In this document: positions 33,696-41,443 of the stretch, in pieces
Position numbering within the stretch: the first letter of the stretch is position 1
Layout: each line of letters opens with the position of its first letter
Source of the DNA: Solirubrobacterales bacterium
GTDB taxonomy: Bacteria > Actinomycetota > Thermoleophilia > Solirubrobacterales > Solirubrobacteraceae
NCBI GenBank assembly: GCA_003133565.1
Contig: PKYB01000099.1
Span: 39,088 to 83,773 of the forward strand
Direction: 5' to 3'
Length of the DNA stretch: 44,686 nt
Position numbers and translations under genes: made by a program
The notes under the pieces: generated by a model
What the model was told of the DNA's origin: nothing
The model's database searches: none
What the model saw: only the letters and a program-made list of their open reading frames with translations

Positions 33696-34814
33696 ATGTC
33701 TGCGGTGAGCACCACAGCCCCAATCTCCCTTGCCCGCGGCGCGCCTTCGCTCGACATCATCGACGTCGAGGGCCTGCGCGATGCCGCGGCGCGCGCCTTT
33801 GCCAACGACCCGGGCGGAGCGACCGCGTACGGCACGAGCGTCGGCTACCTCCCGCTGCGCCGGCTCGTGGCCGAGTGGCACGATGTTGATGAGGCCCAGG
33901 TGCTGCTGACCAACGGCTCGATGCAGGCCGACGCGTTCCTCTTCGACGAGCTCGTCAGCCCGGGCACGCAGGTCCTCATCGAGCGCCCGACCTACGACCG
34001 CACCCTGCTCGCGCTGCGCCAGCGCGGAGCCGAGCTGCACGCTGTCGCACTCGAGCAGGATGGAATCGATACCGCGGCGCTCGAGCGACTCCTGAACGGC
34101 GGCGCCAAGCCGACGCTCGCGCACATCATCCCCAACTTCCACAACCCCGCCGGGTACACGCTGTCGCTGACCAAGCGCGAGCGGCTACTCGAACTCGCGC
34201 GCGAGCACGACTTCACAATTTTTGAGGACGACCCCTACGTCGCGCTCCGCTTCCGCGGTGAGACCCTGCCGACGATCCGCTCGCTCGACGCAGCCGCCGG
34301 AGGAGCGAGCGTGGTCTATGCGTCGTCCTTTTCGAAGACGGTCTGTCCGGGGATCCGCGTGGGCTACCTCGTCGGTCCCGCCGAGCTGATCGCGGCGATC
34401 GCGCGGCGTGCCACCAGCACGTACATCTCCCCGAGCATGGTCGGCGCCGCGATCGTCTACGAGTTCTGCTCCTCCGGTGCGCTCGAGCGCTCGAGCGCGA
34501 CGGTGCGCGATGCGCTCGAGGAGCGCTGCGACCGCCTCGCGGACGCGCTTGCCCGAGAGCTCCCGCACGCGCGCTTCACCGCTCCGGACGGCGGCTACTT
34601 CCTCTGGGTCGAGCTTCCCGTGGGTGTCGACTCGACAGAGCTCGTCAAGGCCGCTGCCGAGCTCGGTGTCGCGATCGTCAATGGCGACGACTTCATCGCG
34701 GACGGGCGCTCGGGCGCCGTCCGACTGTCGTTCGCACCGGTCACGCCGGCACAGATCGATGAGGCAGTCCCGCGGCTTGCCGCCGCGGTTGCCGCGCTGC
34801 GCGGGGACGCTTAG
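33696..34814 (+). CDS. PLP-dependent class I/II aminotransferase
   Basis: A 372-residue fold-type I aminotransferase. The Schiff-base lysine is K214 in ASSFSKTVCPGIRVGYLVGP; other landmarks are LLTNGSMQADAFLFDELVSPG, PTYDRTLL (cofactor-stacking Tyr), IPNFHNPAGYTLS (Asn and P-x-G), IFEDDPYVALRF (Asp for PLP N1) and VRLSFAPVT (carboxylate Arg). It is closest in pattern to the LysN/2-aminoadipate and MocR-type aminotransferases. It begins 7 bp after sucD with no clear ribosome-binding site, so it is likely co-transcribed with it. The substrate is not known. The last 4 bp overlap the convergent DtxR-family gene. Confidence 0.88.
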   Translation: MSAVSTTAPISLARGAPSLDIIDVEGLRDAAARAFANDPGGATAYGTSVGYLPLRRLVAEWHDVDEAQVLLTNGSMQADAFLFDELVSPGTQVLIERPTYDRTLLALRQRGAELHAVALEQDGIDTAALERLLNGGAKPTLAHIIPNFHNPAGYTLSLTKRERLLELAREHDFTIFEDDPYVALRFRGETLPTIRSLDAAAGGASVVYASSFSKTVCPGIRVGYLVGPAELIAAIARRATSTYISPSMVGAAIVYEFCSSGALERSSATVRDALEERCDRLADALARELPHARFTAPDGGYFLWVELPVGVDSTELVKAAAELGVAIVNGDDFIADGRSGAVRLSFAPVTPAQIDEAVPRLAAAVAALRGDA

Positions 34815-35524
34815 CGACCGTAGCGTTGCGTCGCGAGCACCAGCTGCTCGGGCAAGGCAACGCGCGGAGGTGGCGAAGGATTGGCCGTAACCGAGACCGT
34901 CTCGGCGACGCTGCGCGTGATCACACAGCGGCGTTCAGCGGCGTCCAAGACGATCTCGTCGGCGCCGGAGTCCACCAGCGTTGCCGCGAGTCCCGGCTCG
35001 AGACCGACCTCGCGCAGGTAGCGCAGCAGGTCCTCGGCTTCGTTCTCGAAACGCAGGATGACCAGCTCGGCACCCGGCTGAACGTCGGCCAAGGGAACCC
35101 CGGGGATTCGCGTGCCGGCGAAGATTGGATGGCCGTGCGGACACGTGCGAGCTCCGCCGATCGCCGCCCGCATGCGCTCCTCGAGCACCGGTGACATCGC
35201 GTGCTCCAGTCGCTCGGCCTCCTCGTGGACCTCGTCCCAGGGAATGCCGAGCACGTCGGTGAGGAAGCGCTCGATCAGCCGGTGGCGGCTGACTATCTCC
35301 GCAGCCTGACGCTCACCCGTCGGCGTGAAGCTGATCGTCTTGTCGCGGGCCCGGGTGATGTAGCCGTCGCGCTGCAGGCGGCCGATCATCTCGTGCACCG
35401 TGGGCGCAGCGAGCTGCATCGCGCGCGCGACGTTGGCGCCGGTCATCGGCAGGCCGGCTTCGAGCAGCCAGTAGAGCGTTTGGAGGTACTCGTCTTCGCC
35501 GACCGTCGCGTGCGGGCCGCTCAT
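34811..35524 (-). CDS. DtxR/MntR-family metal-dependent transcriptional regulator
   Basis: A 237-residue regulator with the DtxR layout: an N-terminal winged helix (VGEDEYLQTLYWLLEAG, TGANVARAMQLAAPTVHEMIGRLQRDGYI), the metal and dimerisation domain (RHRLIERFLTDVLGIPWDEVHEEAERLEHAMSPVLEERM split over two helices, then CPHGHPI), and a C-terminal SH3/FeoA-like domain (PLADVQPGAELVILRF). Such proteins bind Fe or Mn and repress metal-uptake genes. The start ATG 35524 is supported by a TAGAGT box exactly 8 nt upstream. It is divergent from the DNA ligase gene with 37 bp between. No metal transporter is seen nearby, so its regulon is not in the window. Confidence 0.9.
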   Translation of the reverse strand: MSGPHATVGEDEYLQTLYWLLEAGLPMTGANVARAMQLAAPTVHEMIGRLQRDGYITRARDKTISFTPTGERQAAEIVSRHRLIERFLTDVLGIPWDEVHEEAERLEHAMSPVLEERMRAAIGGARTCPHGHPIFAGTRIPGVPLADVQPGAELVILRFENEAEDLLRYLREVGLEPGLAATLVDSGADEIVLDAAERRCVITRSVAETVSVTANPSPPPRVALPEQLVLATQRYGR

Positions 35525-35532
35525 CACCGCTG

Positions 35533-35538
35533 ACTCTA
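35533..35538 (-). promoter_or_regulatory. TAGAGT -10 box, leaderless DtxR-family gene
   Basis: On the minus strand TAGAGT is followed by 8 nt and ATG 35524. It supports this start over in-frame codons further upstream. Confidence 0.6.
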
Positions 35539-35547
35539 GCGCCACGC

Positions 35548-35553
35548 TACTGT
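35548..35553 (+). promoter_or_regulatory. TACTGT -10 box, leaderless ligC
   Basis: TACTGT followed by 8 nt and GTG 35562. It lies 9 bp from the opposing box of the DtxR-family gene, so the two promoters share their upstream region. Confidence 0.55.
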
Positions 35554-35561
35554 GCGCCATC

Positions 35562-36503
35562 GTGGCGGATCACGCAAGCGTCGAGTTCCCGATCGAGCCG
35601 GCGCTCGCGCGCGCCGCAACGAGTCTGCCGCTCGGCGCCGAGTGGAGCTACGAACAAAAGTACGACGGCTTCCGCGCAATCGCCTTCGTAAACGCCGAGC
35701 AGCTCGTGCTGCAGTCGCGGGGGGGCAAGGATCTGCGGCGCTATTTCCCGGAGCTCGAGTTCCCGCCTGGCCGCTACGTGCTCGACGGCGAGATCGTCAT
35801 CGACGCGCCCGGCGGTGGCGAGGCGTTCGGTGCTTTGCAGCAGCGAATCCACCCCGCGGCGTCGCGGATCGAGCGTCTCTCGCGCGAGCTGCCGGCCGCG
35901 TTTGTCGCCTTTGACCTGCTGTGCTTCGACGGCAACGCGTTGCTTGACCGTCCATTTTCGGAGCGACGCGCCGCGCTCGAGCGGATCGACGGTCTCCGCC
36001 GCGCCGAGCTCTTGTATGACGCCGCGCTCGCAGCGCGCTGGCTCGAGCACACCGAGGGCGTCGTCGCCAAGCGCCTCGACGCCGCCTATACCCCGGGAAA
36101 ACGGACGGCGATGGTCAAAGTCAAACGCCAGCGCACGATCGACTGTGTGGTCGTCGGCTATCGCCCAGGCAAGGAGCCGGACACCGTCGGATCGCTGATC
36201 CTCGGACTCTATGAACGCGATGGCACGCTGCGCCCAGTCGGCCACAGCTCGGCGTTTAACGCTGCGCGCAAGCGCGAGCTGCGCAAGGAGCTGGCTAGCT
36301 ATGAGACGGGTTCACGTGGCAGCGGCGAGCCGAGTCGTTGGACCGGCGACCGCGACATGGAATGGGTGGAGCTGCGTCCGGAGCTCGTGGTCGAGGTGAG
36401 CTATGACCACGCCAGCGACGGGCGCATCCGTCACGGCACGACGGTGCTGCGCTGGCGCGATGACAAGCCACCCCGGGAGTGCCTGGTCGAACAGCTGACC
36501 TAG
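35562..36503 (+). CDS. ligC: ATP-dependent DNA ligase, LigC type
   Basis: A 313-residue DNA ligase with the nucleotidyltransferase motif I EQKYDGFR (adenylated Lys33), motif III/IIIa YVLDGEIVI and FVAFDLLCFDG, motif IV EGVVAKRLDAAY and motif V AMVKVKRQRTIDCVVVGY. The OB-fold part follows with LGLYERDGTLRPVGHSSAF. It seals nicks using ATP. Its size and the adjacent convergent PolD-type polymerase match the actinobacterial LigC/PolD pairing used in repair and back-up end joining. GTG 35562 lies exactly 8 nt after a TACTGT box. Ku is not in the window. Confidence 0.92.
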   Translation: MADHASVEFPIEPALARAATSLPLGAEWSYEQKYDGFRAIAFVNAEQLVLQSRGGKDLRRYFPELEFPPGRYVLDGEIVIDAPGGGEAFGALQQRIHPAASRIERLSRELPAAFVAFDLLCFDGNALLDRPFSERRAALERIDGLRRAELLYDAALAARWLEHTEGVVAKRLDAAYTPGKRTAMVKVKRQRTIDCVVVGYRPGKEPDTVGSLILGLYERDGTLRPVGHSSAFNAARKRELRKELASYETGSRGSGEPSRWTGDRDMEWVELRPELVVEVSYDHASDGRIRHGTTVLRWRDDKPPRECLVEQLT

Positions 36504-36528
36504 ACGGGTGCCGCGACGGTGCTCGACC

Positions 36529-37536
36529 TCAGCTTCGTCGCGCGCGGCTCGGTGCGACCCGCGGCGCCTCGCCTGGCTGCTTGGCGAAGTTCGGTGGCCA
36601 TGGCGCGTCACCGAGACCCGACGCCTCGTCGCGTGCGGCGAGCTCGAGCAATGCGTCCAGCGAACCCGGATGCTCATCGATCGCGGCGGCCGGATCGCCT
36701 CGTTCACGCAGCCGCGCGGGAACAGTGTCGAGCCGCAGCGCCGCCGGGTCGACGTCGTCCAACTCGTCCCAGTCAAATGGACAGGAGACCCGAGCATCGG
36801 AGACCGCGCGTACCGAGTATGCCGAGGCAACCGTGCGGTCGCGCGCGTTCTGGTTGTAGTCGACGAACACGCCGACGCGTTCTTCCTTCCACCATTTGCT
36901 GGTTGCGCGCCCGGGCATCCGCCGCTCGACCTCGCGGGCGAGCGCCAGCGCCGCCCGGCGCACCTCCTCGAAGCGACGCTTCGGATGGATGCGAACGTTG
37001 ATGTGAATTCCACGCGACCCTGAGGTCTTGGGAAATCCGACCAGGCCGTGCTCGATGAGGACCTCGCGCGAGCAGCCGGCCACGGCGCGAACCTCGTCGA
37101 AGTCGACGCCCGGCGTTGGGTCGAGATCGACGCGCAGCTCGTCAGGGTGGTCGAGGTCGCGACGGCGCACCGGCCACGGGTTCCAGTCGATCACGCCGAG
37201 GTTCACCCCCCAGACCAGATGGGCGCCGTCGTTGGGCACCAGCTCGCGCGCGGTGCGGCCGCTGGGGAAGCGCACCGTTGCCGTGTTCAGCCAGGCCGGC
37301 GCCGTGGGCGGCACCCGCTTTTGAAAAAAGAACTCACCGTTGACGCCGTCGACCCAGCGCTTCAGCGTCGTCGGGCGCTCGCGCAGGTGACGGACCACTG
37401 CCTCCTGGCACTCGACGTAGTAGTTCACGAGGTCGAGCTTGGTCCACCCAGGCTCGGGGAAGAACAGTTTGCCGGGGTTTGAGACGCGCACCTCGCGCCC
37501 GGCGACGTCGACCAGGATCGCGTTGTCCTTTGCCAT
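36529..37536 (-). CDS. LigD-type primase/polymerase domain protein (PolD/PrimPol)
   Basis: A 335-residue stand-alone archaeo-eukaryotic primase-like polymerase. It has VSNPGKLFFPEPGWTKLDLV at the start, RVDLDPTPGVDF with the catalytic DLD aspartates, FPKTSGSRGIHINVRI (the SG-x-GxH nucleotide-binding motif with catalytic His) and VFVDYNQNARDRTVASAYSVR with the third catalytic Asp. These match the polymerase domain of mycobacterial LigD and its stand-alone relatives, which fill gaps, preferring ribonucleotides, during end joining. It converges on ligC with 25 bp between the stops and diverges from glycerate kinase with 20 bp between starts. The last 30 residues are a basic, proline-rich tail. 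Confidence 0.92.
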   Translation of the reverse strand: MAKDNAILVDVAGREVRVSNPGKLFFPEPGWTKLDLVNYYVECQEAVVRHLRERPTTLKRWVDGVNGEFFFQKRVPPTAPAWLNTATVRFPSGRTARELVPNDGAHLVWGVNLGVIDWNPWPVRRRDLDHPDELRVDLDPTPGVDFDEVRAVAGCSREVLIEHGLVGFPKTSGSRGIHINVRIHPKRRFEEVRRAALALAREVERRMPGRATSKWWKEERVGVFVDYNQNARDRTVASAYSVRAVSDARVSCPFDWDELDDVDPAALRLDTVPARLRERGDPAAAIDEHPGSLDALLELAARDEASGLGDAPWPPNFAKQPGEAPRVAPSRARRS

Positions 37537-37556
37537 CGGTGAGAGGATGGCGCACG

Positions 37557-38549
37557 ATGGCGCCAGCGTGCAGGCCGGTCCTCGTCGCGCCCGACTCGTT
37601 CAAGGGTTCCTTCAGTGCCCGCGAGGTCGCTGAGGCAATCGGCCGGGGGCTGAGCACGGCCGGAATACGGGAGATCGATCTCGCGCCGCTCGCCGACGGC
37701 GGGGAGGGCACCGCCGAGCTGCTGCTCGAACGCCTGGGCGGCGAGGAACGCCGCGCGGCAACGCACGATCCGCTGGGCCGCGAACGCGAATCGAGCTTCG
37801 CGCTGCTCGCCGACGGGCAGACCGCGGTCGTCGAGGTCGCACAAGGCAGCGGACTGGTGCTGCTAGACGTCGCTGAGCGCGACGCCGAAGCGGCTTCGAG
37901 TGTCGGGACCGGAGAGTTGATCGTTGCCGCACTGAATGCGGGCGCAGTGGAAATCCTCGTCGCGGCCGGCGGCAGTGCGACCACCGACGGCGGCAGCGGG
38001 GCGATCGCCGCGGTGCGAGACGCCGGCGGCCTGCGCGGCACGCGACTTACGGTGCTATGCGATGTCCGCACGCCCTTTGAGCTGGCGGCCGTGCGCTTTG
38101 GACCGCAGAAGGGGGCCGACGCCGACGCCGTCGCCCGACTCACCGCGCGGCTCGAGGACCTGGCGGCGCGGCTACCCCGTGATCCGCGCGGAGTGGCGAT
38201 GAGCGGCGCCGCAGGTGGACTCGCGGGTGGACTGTGGGCCGCATTCGACGCGCGGCTCATCGCCGGCGCGCCGTACGTTCTCGGTGCGCTCGACATCGAG
38301 CGTCGACTGCGCGCCAGCCGCGCGGTGATCGTCGGCGAGGGCAGAATGGACGCAACCACGCTCGAGGGTAAGGCGGCTGGCGAGGTCGCGACGCGCGCGC
38401 GAGGACTGGGAGTGCCAGCGTACGCGATCGTCGCGGTCAACGCGATCGACCGCTTTGACGCCCGCATTCTCGACCTGCAGACGATCCTCGAGGCCACTGA
38501 GCTGCGCAAGATCGAGCACGCTGCCGGGCGACTCGCGAATCTGCTCTGA
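37557..38549 (+). CDS. Glycerate kinase
   Basis: A 330-residue member of the GarK/GlxK family: PVLVAPDSFKGSFSAREVAEAI at the start, LAPLADGGEGTAELL, VEVAQGSGLVLL, AAGGSATTDGGSGAIAA, LCDVRTPF, FGPQKGAD and VIVGEGRMDATTLEGKAAGEVA. It phosphorylates D-glycerate, in this family usually giving 2-phosphoglycerate. It is some 40 residues shorter than the common form but keeps all core motifs. ATG 37557 fits the family N-terminus; further upstream the frame runs antisense to the polymerase. Glucosyl-3-phosphoglycerate synthase lies 2 kb away, so it may recycle glycerate from glucosylglycerate. Confidence 0.9.
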   Translation: MAPACRPVLVAPDSFKGSFSAREVAEAIGRGLSTAGIREIDLAPLADGGEGTAELLLERLGGEERRAATHDPLGRERESSFALLADGQTAVVEVAQGSGLVLLDVAERDAEAASSVGTGELIVAALNAGAVEILVAAGGSATTDGGSGAIAAVRDAGGLRGTRLTVLCDVRTPFELAAVRFGPQKGADADAVARLTARLEDLAARLPRDPRGVAMSGAAGGLAGGLWAAFDARLIAGAPYVLGALDIERRLRASRAVIVGEGRMDATTLEGKAAGEVATRARGLGVPAYAIVAVNAIDRFDARILDLQTILEATELRKIEHAAGRLANLL

Positions 38550-38609
38550 GGGCGTTTGCAAGACCTGGCGGCGGCTCGGACGCGGGCGAGCCGTGAGCGA
38601 TCCCGCTGC

Positions 38610-38615
38610 TAGGCT
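38610..38615 (+). promoter_or_regulatory. TAGGCT box before the gpsA-like gene
   Basis: TAGGCT with 10 nt to ATG 38626, supporting this start over GTG 38593. Confidence 0.45.
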
Positions 38616-38625
38616 CGGCCGCGCG

Positions 38626-39741
38626 ATGGCGGAGAACGCACACGAGCCGCGCCGTTCCGGCGTATTCAGCCGCTCGCAGGCGTCGCGACCCGGAGCGCGA
38701 CGCGCCATCGTCATCGGCGCCGGCTCGTTCGGCAGCGCAATCGCCGTGCTGTTCGCTCGGGCGGGCGTGCGCACGACCTTGCAGACACGCACGCTTGAGC
38801 AAGCGGCCCGGCTCAACGAGTCGCGCCAAAACCGGGAGTATCTGCCCGGCATCGACCTTCCTCGGGCGCTGCGGATCGAGCCGGTCACCGACGGCGTCGG
38901 GCGCGCCGACTTCGTGTTCCTTGCGGTTCCCTCGGGGGCGCTCCGGGACGTCGTCGCGTCGCTTGCCGACAGCGGACTCGGACGCGCCGCGGCCGTGTCA
39001 CTCTCAAAGGGTCTTGTACCGCCTGACGGCGCTTTGCCCGCAGCGGTGCTGCGCGGGCATTTCGGCGCACACCGCACCGCGTGCATCGGCGGTCCCGTGC
39101 ACGCGCAGGAGATGGTCCGCCGCGGAGCAGCGCTTGTCGCCGCCTCCGCAAGCGAGCGCCTTGCCCTGGCGCTGGCTGAGATCTTCACGCTGTCGGGTGT
39201 CCTCTGCGAGATCTCGAGCGACCCGGCTGGCGTCGAGCTCGCCGGGGTGGCCAGGAACGCCGCCGCGCTCGCCGCCGGCGCCACCGAGTCGCAGGGCCTG
39301 GGCGCCGCCGGTGCCGCGGCGGGGCACATCTTCGCCGAGGTCTGGCGCTACGCCAAGGCCAACGGCGCCTCGCCCGAATCGATGATCGGTCTCGCGGGAG
39401 TGGGCGACCTCGTGGCCGCGACGCTGGCGTCGCAGTCCCCCAATCGCCGCGTCGGGGAACTGCTCGGCCAGGGAGTCACGGCAGCCGAGATCGAGCGAGC
39501 GGTAGGGGAGGCCGCGGAGTCACTCGAATCGGTGCGGCTGCTGGCGCGAGCCATCGAGTGTGCGGGCTTCCCCGCCCCGGTGACCGGCGCACTGTCGCGG
39601 CTGATCTCTGCTGAGCTGCCGCTCGAGGAATGGGTCGCGCTCGTGCGCCCTGCACTTCCCGTGCGCGCCGGCCGCCGCCGACCCAGCTGGTGGCGGCGGA
39701 TGCGCTCGCGCGGCGTCAGCGGCGCTCCGCGAGCGTTGTGA
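38626..39741 (+). CDS. GpsA-like glycerol-3-phosphate dehydrogenase family protein, altered catalytic positions
   Basis: A 371-residue protein (about 330 is usual). After an N-terminal extension of about 23 residues comes the NAD motif AIVIGAGSFGSAIAVLFARAG, then QNREYLPGIDLP, FVFLAVPSGALRDVV, VSLSKGL (Lys kept), GGPVHAQEM and GLAGVGDLVAATLASQSPNRRVGELLGQG. Two family features are changed. The segment that normally reads LKN, with the catalytic lysine, is GVARNAAALAAG, so Lys is Arg. The N-x-K/R-A-A-L-x-x-R substrate motif is replaced by GAAGAAAGHIFAEV. It may be a divergent dehydrogenase, act on another substrate, or be inactive in the classical reaction. ATG 38626 lies 10 nt after a TAGGCT box; GTG 38593 is an alternative. 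Confidence 0.8.
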   Translation: MAENAHEPRRSGVFSRSQASRPGARRAIVIGAGSFGSAIAVLFARAGVRTTLQTRTLEQAARLNESRQNREYLPGIDLPRALRIEPVTDGVGRADFVFLAVPSGALRDVVASLADSGLGRAAAVSLSKGLVPPDGALPAAVLRGHFGAHRTACIGGPVHAQEMVRRGAALVAASASERLALALAEIFTLSGVLCEISSDPAGVELAGVARNAAALAAGATESQGLGAAGAAAGHIFAEVWRYAKANGASPESMIGLAGVGDLVAATLASQSPNRRVGELLGQGVTAAEIERAVGEAAESLESVRLLARAIECAGFPAPVTGALSRLISAELPLEEWVALVRPALPVRAGRRRPSWWRRMRSRGVSGAPRAL

Positions 39742-40531
39742 TCACCGCTTCGTAGACGCCACCGCCGTGGCCGTCTTGTGCCACGCGAACGTTGCGCACC
39801 GAGGCGAGTGGCGCGCGCAGCGAGGGGTCGCGTTCCAAGGCGTTGGCGACGAGCCAGAAGGTCTCGACGTACTCGGCGACGCCGAGATCCTCACGCGAAT
39901 CGCCGACCGCAAACGCATTGGCGCGCTCCAGCCCGCGGGTGCGCATGTGTGCTGCGACAGCCGCGGCCTTCGAAGCGCCGGCTGGGATCAGATGGTAGGC
40001 GCGCAGCTGCGCCGAACCGGCGAACGCGGCTGAAGGTCGGTGGACGGCGCCGTTGTCGACGAGCCGCAGATTTTCGTGTCCACTCTCGCCCAGCAGCGTG
40101 TCGGCCTCCTCGGCGTCGATCAGGCCACGGAAAAGGTGTGAGATCTCGCGTCCACTGGACCACGGCTCGTGGTACTCGAGTTGTCCGGCGTAGGTTTCGA
40201 GCAGCAACGCCGGGGCACCCGAGGCCTCGATCTGCTCGTAGACGCTCTGCTCGCCGGGGACCAGTGGCCCGGTCAACCACTGCTCTTCGCCGTCCACCGA
40301 GAGCACGCAGCCGGCCTCGTAGATGAACGCGGTCTGGCCGAAAAGGCGAGCAGCCTCAGCGACCTGCGCGCGGCGGCGGCCGGACATCAGCACGATCTCG
40401 ACGTCGGCTCGCAGGCACGCCTCGATCGCGCGCGCTCCAAGCAGCGACACGTGGCCTTCGCCATCGTGCAGGAGCGACGCGCCCCGGCCGAGCAGCGTGC
40501 CGTCGAGATCGAGGTAACAGGCTCCGATCAC
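39716..40531 (-). CDS. HAD phosphatase (Cof/IIB type), candidate glucosyl-3-phosphoglycerate phosphatase
   Basis: A 271-residue HAD protein with CYLDLDGTLLGRG (motif I), VEIVLMSGRRRAQV (motif II Ser), GASKAAAVAAHM (motif III Lys) and AFAVGDSREDLGVAEYVETFWLVANA (motif IV), with a IIB-type cap between. This layout is that of mannosyl- and glucosyl-3-phosphoglycerate phosphatases and Cof phosphatases. GTG 40531 overlaps the stop of the GpgS gene as GTGA, making dephosphorylation of glucosyl-3-phosphoglycerate its most likely job. The 3' end overlaps the convergent gpsA-like gene by 26 bp. In mycobacteria this step uses a histidine-phosphatase-fold enzyme, so the HAD form is notable. Confidence 0.82.
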   Translation of the reverse strand: MIGACYLDLDGTLLGRGASLLHDGEGHVSLLGARAIEACLRADVEIVLMSGRRRAQVAEAARLFGQTAFIYEAGCVLSVDGEEQWLTGPLVPGEQSVYEQIEASGAPALLLETYAGQLEYHEPWSSGREISHLFRGLIDAEEADTLLGESGHENLRLVDNGAVHRPSAAFAGSAQLRAYHLIPAGASKAAAVAAHMRTRGLERANAFAVGDSREDLGVAEYVETFWLVANALERDPSLRAPLASVRNVRVAQDGHGGGVYEAVITTLAERR

Positions 40532-41433
40532 CGCACGCTGAGCATCGGCGGTCGTTCGAAAGGTGGCGAGCCGAAGTCGCCGTCGGGACCCGAAAGCGGC
40601 GCGGGATCGAGGTCGACGAGGCGCCCTTCGCGCTCGAGGCGGGTAGCGATCACCGCCAGCACCTCGTAGGCCATGGCGCTTAGCGCGAGCAGCGGCTGAT
40701 GGCGGTTGTGGTGGACGTCGAGATCGACCTGCGCCATGCCCTCGAGCCCCACCGCCTCCAGCACGTCGAGCAACATCGCGATCTCGATGCCGTAGCCGGT
40801 GGTGAACGGGAGACGCTCTAGCAAGGTCCTGCGGGCCGCGATCTCACCGGCCAGCGGCTGGCGCACGCCGACGAGCCGGGGGTAGAAGATCGCCAGCGCG
40901 GGACGCGCCAGCAGATGGTTCACGCGACCGCCGCCGTCGGCGAGCGTCACTTCGCCGACGCGGAACGCGCGACGGTAGAACCCCTTGACGAACTCGACCT
41001 GCTCGAACTCGATCAGCGGCCCGAGCAGGCCGATCGCGTAATGAGCCGAGAACTGCTCGAGGTCGCCGTCGAGGAAGCAGACCAACTCGCCTTCAAGGAC
41101 GCTCAGCCCACGCCACATGGCGTCACCCTTGCCGAGCACGGGACCGTGTTCTGGCATCAGGTCAGACTCGTTGAACACCGTCGCACCCCGATCGCGGGCG
41201 ACGCGCACGGTCTGGTCCTGCGAGCCACCGTCGATCACGACGATCTGATCGACGAGGCCTTGCTCGCGTAGCGCGACGAGCGCCGCGACAATCGGGCCGA
41301 TCGTCGCGGCGCACTCGCGCGCGGGCACGCAGACGGACACGGTCTGCTCGCGCGCGCGCAGCGACGAGGCGTCGTAGCGTGAATGGTGCAAGCTGCGGGC
41401 TTGCTCCCAGTCGTTCGCGGATTCGAAGGACAC
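40528..41433 (-). CDS. gpgS: Glucosyl-3-phosphoglycerate synthase (GpgS, GT81-like)
   Basis: A 301-residue GT-A glycosyltransferase: TVSVCVPARECAATIGPIV, IVVIDGGSQDQTV, GPVLGKGDAMWRGLSVLEGELVCFLDGDLEQFSAHY with the catalytic DGD, then FVKGFYRRAF and PLAGEIAARRTLLERLPFTTGYGIEIAMLLDV. The GKGDAMWRGL and FTTGYGIEI segments are characteristic of GpgS. It joins glucose from a nucleotide donor to 3-phosphoglycerate, giving the precursor of glucosylglycerate, used as an osmolyte or as primer for methylglucose lipopolysaccharides. The GTG start at 41433 is tentative. It is divergent from the helicase gene and coupled to the HAD phosphatase. Confidence 0.9.
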   Translation of the reverse strand: MSFESANDWEQARSLHHSRYDASSLRAREQTVSVCVPARECAATIGPIVAALVALREQGLVDQIVVIDGGSQDQTVRVARDRGATVFNESDLMPEHGPVLGKGDAMWRGLSVLEGELVCFLDGDLEQFSAHYAIGLLGPLIEFEQVEFVKGFYRRAFRVGEVTLADGGGRVNHLLARPALAIFYPRLVGVRQPLAGEIAARRTLLERLPFTTGYGIEIAMLLDVLEAVGLEGMAQVDLDVHHNRHQPLLALSAMAYEVLAVIATRLEREGRLVDLDPAPLSGPDGDFGSPPFERPPMLSVR

Positions 41434-41443
41434 GCGCCCTACT

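Noticed and set aside
37334..39329. Two long serine/arginine/alanine-rich minus-strand frames across glycerate kinase and the gpsA-like gene
   Set aside because: Composition is typical of antisense frames in GC-rich DNA; both opposite frames are clear enzymes.
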